Assembly (NCBI GenBank): GCA_021325195.1
Contig: JAJPHQ010000092.1
Coordinates: 33,188 to 97,187 of the forward strand
Length of the DNA: 64,000 nucleotides
From: Gammaproteobacteria bacterium
GTDB taxonomy: Bacteria; Pseudomonadota; Gammaproteobacteria; Xanthomonadales; Rhodanobacteraceae
Reading direction: 5' to 3'
This document shows positions 1 through 8,086 of this stretch, one piece after another (the first letter of the stretch is position 1; the number at the start of each line of letters is the position of its first letter). Made by a program: the position numbers and the translations under genes. The notes under the pieces were generated by a model. It ran no database searches. It was given only the letters and a program-made list of their open reading frames with translations, and had not been told where the DNA came from.

Positions 1-161
1 GCGATCATCGCGAGGGTGGTGGATTTGCCGGCGCCGTTGACGCCCAGCAGGCCCATCACCTCGCCGCGTTCCAGCCTGAACGACACCCCGCGCACCACCT
101 CGCGGCCGGCCAGGCGGCGGCCGACGCGATCGAGCTGGAGCAGCGGCGTGGTCGGAATCAT
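1..161 (-). CDS. ABC transporter ATP-binding protein, N-terminal part
   Basis: Only the first 53 codons lie in the window; the gene continues beyond position 1. The translation has a complete Walker A motif, GVNGAGKST, at about residues 40-48, after a strand and loop typical of the nucleotide-binding domain of ABC-2 type exporters. The protein would power transport by ATP hydrolysis at the cytoplasmic face of the membrane. The permease partner is not in view, so the substrate cannot be given. The ATG at 159-161 is the first start in the open frame. The gene is divergent from the desaturase at 307. Confidence 0.85.
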   Translation of the reverse strand, partial: MIPTTPLLQLDRVGRRLAGREVVRGVSFRLERGEVMGLLGVNGAGKSTTLAMI

Positions 162-306
162 GCGCACAACGGGAAATTAAGGTTGCAAGGGATTGTCGCG
201 GCCTTCACATTCTGCATGCAACGGGCTGGTGCTGCCGGTCTTTCTCCCCTAGACTGCAGGCACGGGCCTTGCTTCAGGCCTTCTCTCCGCACACGTTTCC
301 CTCCGC

Positions 307-1500
307 ATGATCGACTCGCTGCTCAACTTCGCCGCCCACGGCCTGGCGAACGCCGGCTGGCTCACCATTGCCATCTATCTGCTGCTGGCGACCCAACTGA
401 CCATTTTCGCGGTTACCCTCTATCTGCATCGCAGCCAGGCGCACCGGGGCGTGGATTTTCATCCCGTCGTCGCGCACGTGCTGCGCTTCTGGAACTGGCT
501 GTCCACCGGCATGGTGACCAGGGAATGGGTGGCCGTGCACCGCAAGCATCACGCCCACACCGAGACCGCCGAGGATCCGCACAGCCCGCAGATCGCCGGC
601 ATCCGCAAGGTGTTCTTCGAAGGCGCCGAACTCTATCGCACGGCGGCCGCCAACAAGGATGACCTGGAAAAGTACGGCCGCGGCACGCCGGACGACTGGA
701 TCGAGCGGCACCTGTACGCCGCGCATCCGTATCTCGGCGTCAGCCTGCTGATGGTGATCGACATCGCGCTGTTCGGCGTGCTGGGCGTCGCGATCTGGGC
801 GGTGCAGATGGCGTGGATCCCGTTCTGGGCCGCCGGCGTGGTCAACGGCCTCGGCCACTGGTGGGGTTACCGCAATTTCGAGACCGCCGACAAGGCCACC
901 AACCTCACGCCGTGGGGCGTGTGGGTCGGCGGCGAGGAACTGCACAACAACCATCACGCATTTCCAAGCTCCGCCAAGTTCGCGCTGCGCAAGTTCGAAG
1001 TCGATATCGGCTGGCTGGTGATCCGCGGTCTCGAAAAGATGCATCTGGCGAAAGTGCTGCGCGTCGCGCCGTCGCTGGACGAGCGGCCCAACGTCACACT
1101 GCCCGACATGGAAACCCTGAAGGCCTTGTTGACCCATCGCTTCGCGGCGATGACCGATTACTACCGGATGGTGATCAAGCCGACCGTGCGTGAGGAACGC
1201 ACCGCCGCGGATCGGAATTCCAGCGCGCTGCCGCGCCGGTTGCGCCGCGCGCTGGCCAACGGCGGCCGCTGGCTGGACAAGCAGGGCAAGGCACGGCTCG
1301 CGGCGGCGGTCGAGAACCATCCGCGTCTGCAACAGATCTGCGAGTACCGCGCCCGTCTGGCCGCGCTGCTGGAACAGCGCAAGCCCGAATCCGCACTGGC
1401 CGCGCTGCAGCAGTGGTGCCGCGAGGCCGAGGAAAGCGGCAACCGCAAGCTGGCCGAATTCGCCGCGCGGCTGAAACGGTATGCGGTGGCGAGGGCGTAA
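307..1500 (+). CDS. Membrane fatty acid desaturase (acyl-CoA delta-9 desaturase-like)
   Basis: A 397-residue integral membrane di-iron desaturase that would introduce a double bond into membrane acyl chains. All three histidine boxes are visible: HRSQAH at residues 41-46, HRKHH at 78-82 and HNNHH at 213-217. Hydrophobic helices lie around residues 18-40 and 143-180. The length fits the bacterial acyl-CoA/acyl-lipid desaturase family, with a C-terminal extension of about 100 hydrophilic residues. A clear terminator follows at 1545-1572. The last 28 codons and the terminator are duplicated at 2365-2518, downstream of a toxin-antitoxin module. Substrate form (acyl-CoA or phospholipid-bound) cannot be told from sequence. 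Confidence 0.93.
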   Translation: MIDSLLNFAAHGLANAGWLTIAIYLLLATQLTIFAVTLYLHRSQAHRGVDFHPVVAHVLRFWNWLSTGMVTREWVAVHRKHHAHTETAEDPHSPQIAGIRKVFFEGAELYRTAAANKDDLEKYGRGTPDDWIERHLYAAHPYLGVSLLMVIDIALFGVLGVAIWAVQMAWIPFWAAGVVNGLGHWWGYRNFETADKATNLTPWGVWVGGEELHNNHHAFPSSAKFALRKFEVDIGWLVIRGLEKMHLAKVLRVAPSLDERPNVTLPDMETLKALLTHRFAAMTDYYRMVIKPTVREERTAADRNSSALPRRLRRALANGGRWLDKQGKARLAAAVENHPRLQQICEYRARLAALLEQRKPESALAALQQWCREAEESGNRKLAEFAARLKRYAVARA

Positions 1501-1576
1501 CGTACGTCTCCGCGCGTTGCCGCAAACGGCATTCTGCAAGAACTGAAAAAACCCGCCGTAAGGCGGGTTTTGTTTA
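1417..1576 (+). repeat. Duplicated desaturase 3' end plus terminator, copy 1
   Basis: About 155 bp covering the last codons of the desaturase, its stop and its terminator recur at 2365-2518 with roughly 90 % identity by eye. The two copies are direct repeats and enclose the HigBA-like module. Confidence 0.9.
1545..1572 (+). terminator. Rho-independent terminator of the desaturase
   Basis: Stem AACCCGCC / GGCGGGTT with loop GTAA, followed by a short T run, 45 bases after the desaturase stop codon. Confidence 0.85.
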
Positions 1577-1690
1577 TGTATTTCGAAATTTCGTATTTCC
1601 GCGAAAAACAGAGCGCCCGTGTTCGATCGCCATCCACGAATTTGTTTTCTGACCCGATATTCGATTTGTTGCCTACGAGCCTCTTGCGGC

Positions 1691-1712
1691 AGTGTACTAA
1701 AATAGGTACACT
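1691..1712 (+). promoter_or_regulatory. Probable operator/promoter of the toxin-antitoxin module
   Basis: A perfect 7-bp inverted repeat, AGTGTAC (1691-1697) and GTACACT (1706-1712), has an 8-bp spacer containing TAAAAT, a possible -10 box. This is the layout expected for autorepression by a HigA-type antitoxin. No convincing -35 box is seen. Confidence 0.6.
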
Positions 1713-1739
1713 AGCGATCGTGGCGCCACTTCCGCTTGT

Positions 1740-2069
1740 CCTCGAATCCGGTTCTACGCCACGGCTCAAGGTCGCGAGCCCGTTCGGGATTGGCTGAAGT
1801 CGCTATCTCCCGATGCGCGCAAGTCCATCGGCGAGGATCTCAAAACGGTTCAGTTCGGCTGGCCGCTGGGCATGCCGTTGGTACGGAAAATGGGCCCGGG
1901 ATTGTGGGAAGTGCGCAGCACGATCGACGCAGGTATTGCTCGCGTCCTCTTCACCACAATCGGGTCGGTCATGGTGCTTCTGCATGGCTTCGTCAAGAAA
2001 GCTGCCAAGACCCCCGCGGACGATCTGAAACTGGCCCTGCGCCGCATGAAGGAGGTACACCATGGCTAA
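1740..2069 (+). CDS. HigB/RelE-superfamily toxin (Gp49-like), start codon unresolved
   Basis: The frame ending at 2069 encodes a protein of about 110 residues resembling phage-derived Gp49/HigB toxins. Those are ribosome-dependent mRNA interferases countered by a HigA antitoxin. Recognisable stretches are RIRFYATAQGREPVRDWL, GWPLGMPLVRKMGPGLWEVR and VMVLLHGFVKKAAKTP. The frame opens after a stop at 1698 but has no ATG, GTG or TTG before the ATG at 1872, which would remove 40 conserved residues. Either a rare start (for example ATC at 1746) is used, or a small indel separates it from the GTG at 1720 in another frame. The last codons overlap the antitoxin start by 8 bp. The toxin may be intact, weakly translated or decayed. 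Confidence 0.7.
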   Translation, partial: PRIRFYATAQGREPVRDWLKSLSPDARKSIGEDLKTVQFGWPLGMPLVRKMGPGLWEVRSTIDAGIARVLFTTIGSVMVLLHGFVKKAAKTPADDLKLALRRMKEVHHG

Positions 2070-2355
2070 ACGTACCACCCACATCGGAACCACCCTCGAT
2101 GATTTTCTGTCCCGGGAAGGGGTACTTGAAGAAGTATCCGCGCGGGCAATCAAGCGTGTCATCGCCTGGCAGCTTGCCGAAGCGATGAAAACCCAGGGAC
2201 TGACCAAGAGTGCGATGGCCGAGCGCATGCACACCAGCCGCTCGATGCTCGATCGTCTGCTCGATGAAACAGATACTGGCTTGACCATCGAAACGCTAAG
2301 TCGGGCAGCACAAGCACTTGGCTATCGGGTGAAGATTGAACTGGCGGTGGCCTAG
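2062..2355 (+). CDS. HigA-type XRE-family antitoxin
   Basis: A 97-residue protein with a helix-turn-helix at about residues 35-75 (LAEAMKTQGLTKSAMAERMH), followed by the LDRLLDE and TIETLSRAAQALGYRV segments usual in antitoxins paired with Gp49-like toxins. It should bind and neutralise the upstream toxin and repress the module through the palindrome at 1691-1712. Its ATG lies inside the toxin stop region (8-bp overlap), which indicates translational coupling. Toxin-first order is normal for HigBA. Confidence 0.85.
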   Translation: MAKRTTHIGTTLDDFLSREGVLEEVSARAIKRVIAWQLAEAMKTQGLTKSAMAERMHTSRSMLDRLLDETDTGLTIETLSRAAQALGYRVKIELAVA

Positions 2356-2448
2356 CTGGAATGTTGCCGCGAGGCCGAGGCCAGCGGCAACCGCAAGCTG
2401 GCCGAGCTCGCCGCGCGGTTGAAACGGTATGCAGTGGCGAGGGCGTAA
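2356..2448 (+). pseudogene. Remnant of a second desaturase 3' end
   Basis: Directly after the antitoxin stop, 31 codons run in frame to a TAA and nearly match the desaturase C-terminus (GNRKLAELAARLKRYAVARA). No start codon or upstream desaturase sequence accompanies them. This is the coding part of the duplicated segment. Confidence 0.8.
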
Positions 2449-2518
2449 CGTACGTCTCCGCGCTGCCGCAAACGGCATTTGCATGAACTGAAAAACCCGC
2501 CGCGAGGCGGGTTTTTGC
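2365..2518 (+). repeat. Duplicated desaturase 3' end plus terminator, copy 2
   Basis: Direct repeat of 1417-1576, with a few substitutions and single-base gaps. It includes the tail codons, the stop and the terminator hairpin. Confidence 0.9.
2490..2517 (+). terminator. Rho-independent terminator after the toxin-antitoxin module
   Basis: Stem CCCGCC / GGCGGG with loop GCGA, flanked by five A and five T. It duplicates the terminator at 1545-1572. Confidence 0.85.
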
Positions 2519-2742
2519 GAGTGAAAGATTTCACTGGCTCGGCAGTGCGAGCCTGCAAACCGAGATGAGTAGACAATGCCAATTGGGCTTTCGGGATGCT
2601 TGCTGGCTTTCGCTTCACGCGCCGTTGACGTTGATGAGATTAAAGAAGTGTGGGGGTTAGGCCGTATCGGCCGTTTGGGTTCTGAAGCGCGATGTGCTGC
2701 TTGTGACAAGCGCGTAGGCCGCATGCGGGAAATACCGTGCAC
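2519..2742. other. Intergenic leader before the S53 peptidase
   Basis: No supported gene. Its base composition is less GC-rich than the surroundings, and it probably carries the peptidase promoter, though I cannot fix the -35 and -10 boxes. Confidence 0.4.
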
Positions 2743-2748
2743 AGGAGG
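2743..2748 (+). promoter_or_regulatory. Strong Shine-Dalgarno for the S53 peptidase
   Basis: AGGAGG lies 8 bases before the ATG at 2757. It selects the reading frame that encodes a signal-peptide-like segment. The peptidase body is in a different frame. Confidence 0.75.
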
Positions 2749-2756
2749 ACGGAATC

Positions 2757-4554
2757 ATGGGTATCAATCGGTTCGGAATTCGCTTTGTGCAGTTCGCCGC
2801 CATGGGACTGTCCGCGGCAGTCGCGGGCCCATTCCAAAGTGCGGGGGGGGGGGGGGGGAGGAACCCGCCCGTGCCCTTTGTTCCACAAGGGGGGGGGGGC
2901 GGGGGGGGCGGGGCGCCGTGCGGGGGGGGGGGGGGGGGGGGGGATAGTAACGCACGCCGTCATCTTGTCACCACATGACGTGGTCGCGGGTCCGCTGGAG
3001 TTGACTCAACAGCTGCGCGTCGTAATTGCACTGAAGCTGCGCAATCAGGCACAACTGCAGGCGCTCATTTCTACACCGGGAGGATTCACGCCACTGACAT
3101 CGGCGCAATTTGAGGCGCAATTCTCTCCAACTGAAACGCAAGCGCAGGAAGTTGCGAACTTCCTGATGGGCGCAGGTTTCCGGAACGTTGCCATCGCCCC
3201 GAATCGGCTGTTGGTTTCCGGTGACGCAACCGTCGCCATCGTACAGGCAGCGTTCAAGACTTCGATGGTGCGAGTGTATACGCATGACGGCCGCATGGCC
3301 TATGCGAACAGCACGGATGTAGAGATCCCAACTGCGCTGCAAAGCAGCGTCCAAGCAGTGCTGGGACTGCAAGACGTCGATATCATGCACACGTTCTCCG
3401 AACCCGTACAGCAAAACGTCGTTCCGGCGAACCTGTGCAATCCAAATCAGAATATCGCTCAGCATTCGGATAGCGCGTCTCCCGCGATCATTTCATGCAA
3501 GGTGGGCCACTATCCCACTGACTTTCCGTCAATCTACGCAGCCACTGATCTGCCAACCGCTAATTCGGTCCCTGTCGGTATCTTCACTTGGGGTGACTTG
3601 ACCCAAGTCATTCAAGATCTCAATCAATTCACGTCAGTACATGGCCTTCCAACGGTTTCCGTTCAAGTGGTTGGGCCCGGCAGCAGCGATACTTCTGGCA
3701 CCGGCGAGTGGGACTTGGACAGCCAAACCATCGTCGGCATGAGCGGGGGCGTCCAAAAAATCGTGTTCTACGATGCTGCTGGTTATTCCCACGCGGATTT
3801 GTACAGCATTTTCAATACAGCAGTTGCTGCGGACGCGGTGAAAGTGATCAATGGTTCCTTCGGAGATTGCGAAACGCTTTCAAGGCAGGACGGATACGCG
3901 GCGGCCGATGACAACGTTTTTGCAGAAGCGGTAGCGCAGGGGCAGACCTTGTCGTTCTCGTCCGGTGACTCGGGCGCTACGGGTTATGAATGCCCAGCAG
4001 GAAGTCTGATACCGAATTGGCCGGCCAGTTCGCAATACGTCGTTTCAGTCGGTGGAACGAGCTTGGGTACGGATCCAGATAACCCAGACCAGTGGGTCAG
4101 GGAGAATGTGTGGAACGGCTATTCGGATGGCTGCGGCGGTGCAACGGGAGGTAGCCCAAGTACTTTCGAGCCAATGCCAGCATGGCAGAAAAATCTAGGA
4201 CAAAATGCTGGCCACAATACTCGCGGCGTGCCTGACATCGCGTTCGACGCCGACCCGTGCTCCGGCTCCTTCATCATCGTCGATGGGAATACCTTACAGT
4301 ACGGCGGCACCAGCTTGGCGTCGCCGCTGTTTGTCGGCGCCTGGGCACGGATCTTGGCGTTCAAGGCCGGGCCGATCGGTTTTGCCGCACCGTTGTTGTA
4401 TGGGCTCCAGGCACGGGATCTCCACGACGTCACGATCGGCAACAACAACGGTGAAACGGCGGCGCCGGGTTGGGACTACACCACTGGCTTTGGAAGCCTG
4501 ATAGTCACCCAATCAGCCTACGATCTCCCCATCCACTCCGTCCCACCCGGCTAA
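2757..4554 (+). CDS. S53 (sedolisin/xanthomonalisin-like) secreted peptidase precursor; frame interrupted at poly-G tracts
   Basis: From about 2944 on, the sequence encodes a propeptide of the kumamolisin-activation type and an S53 catalytic domain. Catalytic features are the Glu/Asp motif GEWDLD (near 3705), the Asp of FSSGDSGA (near 3965) and the nucleophile Ser in GGTSLASP (AGC at 4312-4314). Such peptidases are secreted, acid-active and pepstatin-insensitive. The start at 2757 follows a strong Shine-Dalgarno and encodes MGINRFGIRFVQFAAMGLSA, a likely signal peptide. Five G runs between 2843 and 2943 separate the two parts and leave them in different frames as given. An alternative GTG at 2737 keeps the frame open but yields an implausible Gly-rich N-terminus. 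Slippage, phase variation or sequence error are all possible. Confidence 0.8.
2843..2943. repeat. Cluster of poly-G tracts (16, 11, 8, 4 and 22 G)
   Basis: Runs of G at 2843-2858, 2889-2899, 2901-2908, 2910-2913 and 2922-2943 lie between the signal-peptide codons and the propeptide codons of the S53 peptidase. Nothing similar occurs elsewhere in the window. Confidence 0.95.
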
Positions 4555-4644
4555 ACCGTAGGGGAAGTTCCCCCGGCTCTGTCGAAGGTTACTCGATCCT
4601 TGAAGCCTAGTCCTCGGTCTTCTGCAAAGTTTAAGGAGAGGCGC

Positions 4645-5379
4645 ATGAGCACCTTCAAAAGCTACGGGCTTTATGTACTTCTCTCAGCAGTCTTGCCCGG
4701 GACTGCATTGGCTAGTCAGTCGCATTGGTACATTGCAGTCGACGGAGGACAGGTGCGCTACAGCGGCATTTCGGGCATTGCCCAGCAATGGATATCTATT
4801 ACGCCATTGCCGCCGCAGGGCATGTTGATCATAAGCTCTCAATCTTCGCTTCAGCAGAGCGAATCGAACAATATCGGTTACCGGCTGACCGCTGGCTACC
4901 AGTTCAACCGCTACTTCGGCATCGAAGGCGGATTCGCGAACTTTGGCCAGGTACAAGCGGATGGGAACGGGTCGGTAGTTATGTCACCAACCAATGGAAT
5001 CCTGCCCCTGGAGCAAATCGCCACTTTTACCAGTTCGGCGAAGTTGCGGGTACGGGGCTGGGAATTGGCGGGTATTGCGAGTTGGCCGTTGAGCCAGAGT
5101 TGGTCATTGTTCGGGCGAGCGGGCATATTTGATTCGCACACCAAACTGGAAGTGGCCAGTACACCGGCTCCGCCCACGCCGGGAGAACTGGTCCCGAAAT
5201 TCATCAACGTGTCGAGTAGCAAATGGGTGCCGGCATACGGCGCCGGCGTGAACTTCTCGCCAATCGACCATTGGGTGCTGCGGCTGGAGTGGAATCGGTA
5301 TGCACATCTAGGCGATCACGGCACCACAGGAAGGTTGAATGTGAACCTACTGTCGCTCGGGGTGCTGTATGCGTTCTGA
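4645..5379 (+). CDS. Outer membrane beta-barrel protein (OmpA-like/OmpW-like barrel)
   Basis: A 244-residue protein with a signal peptide ending near TALASQS, then alternating strands typical of an 8-stranded barrel. Examples are HWYIAVDGG, YRLTAGYQFNRYFGIEGGF, WSLFGRAGIF and LRLEWNRYAHLG. It ends in a C-terminal Phe (LGVLYAF), the usual outer-membrane assembly signal. The start at 4645 is chosen over an upstream ATG at 4600 because AAGGAG sits just before it and the signal peptide begins there. It lies 90 bp after the S53 gene, so co-transcription is possible. The specific function is unknown. Confidence 0.8.
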   Translation: MSTFKSYGLYVLLSAVLPGTALASQSHWYIAVDGGQVRYSGISGIAQQWISITPLPPQGMLIISSQSSLQQSESNNIGYRLTAGYQFNRYFGIEGGFANFGQVQADGNGSVVMSPTNGILPLEQIATFTSSAKLRVRGWELAGIASWPLSQSWSLFGRAGIFDSHTKLEVASTPAPPTPGELVPKFINVSSSKWVPAYGAGVNFSPIDHWVLRLEWNRYAHLGDHGTTGRLNVNLLSLGVLYAF

Positions 5380-5452
5380 GATGATCAAGCTGTACAGCGC
5401 CTGCATATATGTGCATCAACGCGCTGGTCAGGTTGGGGGATCTGCTGGAAAG

Positions 5453-5480
5453 TAAAACCCCACCTTGCGGTGTGTTTAAT
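5453..5480 (+). terminator. Weak terminator after the barrel gene
   Basis: An imperfect stem (AAACCCCACC / GGTGTGTTT, loop TTGC) precedes a T/A-rich stretch. Confidence 0.45.
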
Positions 5481-5492
5481 TGTTCAAAGTCG

Positions 5493-5645
5493 CTGGATCC
5501 CGGATCACGGCTGCGCCGTGTCCGGGGTGACGCGATGGCAGAGACACTGGATCCCGTGTCAACGCACGTCCGTGTGCTGCACGGGATGAAGTCATCCCAT
5601 AAAACTGGATCCCGGATCCCGGCTGCGCCGTGTTCGGGATGACGC
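5493..5645. repeat. Two copies of a 41-bp GATCCCGG intergenic repeat
   Basis: Units at 5493-5533 and 5605-5645 share CTGGATCCCGGATC, CGGCTGCGCCGTG and GGGRTGACGC, with four differences. A diverged relative (ACTGGATCCCGTGTC...ACGGGATGA) lies between them. This is a REP-like intergenic repeat next to the rpmG 3' end. Confidence 0.75.
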
Positions 5646-5684
5646 AACGGTTGACCACGCGCTGCGCGCGTGGACCGTTGCGTC
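5641..5684. other. Long hairpin at the rpmG 3' end
   Basis: Outer arms GACGCAACGGT and ACCGTTGCGTC pair over 11 bp, and inner arms CCACGCG and CGCGTGG over 7 bp. The hairpin overlaps the rpmG stop codon. It has no T run on either strand, so it may block processive decay or act as a weak terminator. Confidence 0.6.
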
Positions 5685-5847
5685 ACTTGATCTTGCCTTC
5701 CTTGTAGATCACGTGTTTGCGGACGACGGGGTCGTATTTCCTGACCTCCATCTTGTCCGGGGTGTTCTTCTTGTTCTTGTCGGTGGTGTAGAAGCGGCCG
5801 GTGCCGGCCGAGGAAACCAGGCGGATCTTGTCGCGTTTGCTTGCCAT
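5683..5847 (-). CDS. rpmG: 50S ribosomal protein L33
   Basis: A 54-residue basic protein beginning [20 protein letters not shown] and ending [12 protein letters not shown], matching bacterial L33 over its full length. It belongs to the large ribosomal subunit near the E site. The cysteine pairs of zinc-binding L33 are absent, so this is the zinc-free form. An AAGGAG Shine-Dalgarno precedes the ATG. It follows rpmB by 12 bp, the conserved rpmB-rpmG operon of gammaproteobacteria. Confidence 0.96.
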   Translation of the reverse strand: MASKRDKIRLVSSAGTGRFYTTDKNKKNTPDKMEVRKYDPVVRKHVIYKEGKIK

Positions 5848-5859
5848 GGGGAGTTCTCC

Positions 5860-6096
5860 TTACACCTTCTCGCCGCGTGCGCGCAGGTCCGCGAGCACGG
5901 CTTCGATGCCGTTCTTGTCGATGGTGCGCAGCGCCTTGCCGGACACGCGCAGTTTCACCCAGCGCTTCTCGCTGGGCACCCAGAACCGGCGTTCGTGCAG
6001 GTTGGGCAGCCAGCGTCGCTTGGTCTTGTTGTTGGCGTGCGACACGTTGTGGCCGCTCTGCACGCCCTTTCCGGTAACCTGGCAGATTCGTGCCAT
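5860..6096 (-). CDS. rpmB: 50S ribosomal protein L28
   Basis: A 78-residue protein with the family signature [20 protein letters not shown], followed by [20 protein letters not shown], full length for L28. It is a structural component of the large ribosomal subunit. GGAG lies just upstream of the ATG. It is the first gene of the rpmB-rpmG pair and is divergent from secB. Confidence 0.97.
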   Translation of the reverse strand: MARICQVTGKGVQSGHNVSHANNKTKRRWLPNLHERRFWVPSEKRWVKLRVSGKALRTIDKNGIEAVLADLRARGEKV

Positions 6097-6396
6097 GGCA
6101 TTCTCCTCTCAGATCCCGCATGGCCCGCGGGACATCGGCCCGGCGATGGATACTCGCGCGACGAGCCGGATGGGCCGCTTCGCTCCCGCGTCGCGCTGCG
6201 GGATGCCCCCGCCACCTGGATCGGCGGGATCGCCGATCGATGCGGCCGCTTGCGCGGATCCGGGTGGTGGACCGGCCATGGATGAGCCGCACAGGATAAC
6301 AGGCCTCGCGCCGGCCGGGCAATTGCCGCGTGCAGTCCGGCCGCGGGTGTGGGAGAATTCCGCTTCTTTGACCCGTACCCCAGTGGAGCCTCGACC

Positions 6397-6891
6397 ATGG
6401 CTGAAGAAACCCCGGCGCCCGGCAATGGCCAGGCAGCCCCGCAGATGCAGCTGGCGCTGCAGAAGATCTATGCCCGCGACGTGTCGTTCGAGGTGCCCAA
6501 CGCGCCGCAGGTGTTCCAGGCCGAGGGTCAGCCGCAGGTGCAGTTGAACCTGAGCCACAAGGCGACTCCGATCGGCGACAACAACTACGAGGTGGTGCTG
6601 ACGCTGACCGTCACCTGCACCCTCAACGAGCGCACCGCCTATCTGGCCGAGGTGCATCAGGCCGGTGTGTTTTCGCTGGTCGGCTTCGGCCAGAACGACC
6701 TGAACGCGGTGCTGGGCAGCTACTGCCCGAACGTGCTGTTCCCGTACGCCCGGCAGATCATTTCCGATCTGGTCCAGAACGGCGGTTTCCCGCCGCTGCT
6801 CCTGCAGCCGATCAACTTCGACGCGCTGTATGCCCAGCAACTGCAGCAACAGGCGTCGCAGGGTGACGCAAAGCCGGCGTTGAACGCCTGA
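6397..6891 (+). CDS. secB: Protein-export chaperone SecB
   Basis: A 164-residue protein matching SecB throughout: IYARDVSFEVPNAPQVF near the start, the CTLNERTAYLAEVHQAGVF core, and the LGSYCPNVLFPYARQIISDL segment. As a tetramer it holds preproteins unfolded and passes them to SecA. The ATG at 6397 is preferred over one at 6349 because GGAG precedes it and SecB normally begins MAEE or similar. gpsA starts three bases after its stop. The secB-gpsA linkage is common in gammaproteobacteria. Confidence 0.97.
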   Translation: MAEETPAPGNGQAAPQMQLALQKIYARDVSFEVPNAPQVFQAEGQPQVQLNLSHKATPIGDNNYEVVLTLTVTCTLNERTAYLAEVHQAGVFSLVGFGQNDLNAVLGSYCPNVLFPYARQIISDLVQNGGFPPLLLQPINFDALYAQQLQQQASQGDAKPALNA

Positions 6892-6894
6892 ATC

Positions 6895-7914
6895 ATGACC
6901 GCGCGCGCGACGGTCGCCGTTCTCGGCGCCGGATCGTGGGGGACCGCGCTGGCCGCCCTGCTCTGCGGGAACGGCGTGTCCGTGCGCCTGTGGGGCCGCG
7001 ATCCGGCGGCGCTGGCGGAACTCGCGCGCACGCGGCGCAACGCCCGCTATCTGCCCGATACGGAACTGCCGCGCGCGCTGGCCTTCGAGCCTGATCTCGC
7101 CGGGGCCGTGCGGGACGCGGACGTGGCGTTGATCGCGGTGCCCAGCCACGCGTTCCGGGAAGTGCTGGACGACGTGTCGCCGCGGCTGCCGCACCGCGCC
7201 GGCGTGGCCTGGGCCACCAAGGGCTTCGAGCCCGGCACGGGCCGCTTCCTGCACGAACTGGTGGCCGAACGTCTCCCCGGCACCCCCCCCGCGGTCATCA
7301 CCGGCCCGTCGTTCGCGCGCGAAGTCGCGGCCGGCATGCCCACCGCCGTCACGGTGCACGCCGGTGACGACGCCTTCGCGCACCGGGTCGCCGAACTGCT
7401 GCACACGCGCACGTTCCGGGCCTACACCGGCAACGACATGCTGGGCGCCGAGCTGGGCGGTGCAATGAAGAACGTGCTGGCGGTCGCCACCGGCGTGGCC
7501 GACGGCATGGGCCTCGGGTTGAACGCGCGCGCCGGGCTGATCACCCGCGGCATGAACGAGATGCTGCGGCTGGGCGCGGCGCTGGGCGCGAAGGCGCAGA
7601 CCCTGATGGGGCTGGCGGGGCTGGGCGATCTGGTGCTGACCTGCACCGGAGAACTTTCGCGCAATCATCGCTTCGGCGTGGCGCTGGGCCGCGGCGTGCC
7701 GCTCGGGCAGGCGCTGGCGGAAATCGGGCAGGTGGTCGAGGGTACGGTCGCGGCCGACGAGGTCATGCGGCTGGCGCAACGCCACGGCCTCGATCTTCCG
7801 ATCTCGCAGCACGTGCAGGCGGTGCTGCACGGCGAGATGACCCCCTCCGATGCGCTGCATTCGCTGCTTGCGCGTGAGCGCAAGCCGGAATACCCCGAGC
7901 ATCTTTTCCGCTGA
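6895..7914 (+). CDS. gpsA: NAD(P)H-dependent glycerol-3-phosphate dehydrogenase
   Basis: A 339-residue cytosolic enzyme reducing dihydroxyacetone phosphate to sn-glycerol 3-phosphate for phospholipid synthesis. The dinucleotide-binding motif [12 protein letters not shown] is at residues 9-20. The conserved active-site segments are [11 protein letters not shown], the Lys in [13 protein letters not shown] and the [10 protein letters not shown] loop. Its length and spacing (three bases from secB) support the assigned start. After it, 172 bases without a clear terminator lead to the SNF2-family gene. Confidence 0.97.
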   Translation: MTARATVAVLGAGSWGTALAALLCGNGVSVRLWGRDPAALAELARTRRNARYLPDTELPRALAFEPDLAGAVRDADVALIAVPSHAFREVLDDVSPRLPHRAGVAWATKGFEPGTGRFLHELVAERLPGTPPAVITGPSFAREVAAGMPTAVTVHAGDDAFAHRVAELLHTRTFRAYTGNDMLGAELGGAMKNVLAVATGVADGMGLGLNARAGLITRGMNEMLRLGAALGAKAQTLMGLAGLGDLVLTCTGELSRNHRFGVALGRGVPLGQALAEIGQVVEGTVAADEVMRLAQRHGLDLPISQHVQAVLHGEMTPSDALHSLLARERKPEYPEHLFR

Positions 7915-8086
7915 TCCCGGCTGCGGCCTTTCCCGTTGACCCCGGCCTTCCCGAGCATGGACGGCAGCCTCGGCCGCTGTGACACGCGGGGATTGCGTCC
8001 TGGAAAAGCGCGGCGGTGACCAGCCTCCGCCTTGCGCAGGGAGAGCGCAATGACGCTATGCTTGACCTCTTTGACCGCCGGAAGCC

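Noticed and set aside
2576..2947. A small frame ahead of the S53 peptidase (begins MPIGLSGCLLAF)
   Set aside because: It runs into the poly-G tracts, has no Shine-Dalgarno, and shows no domain.
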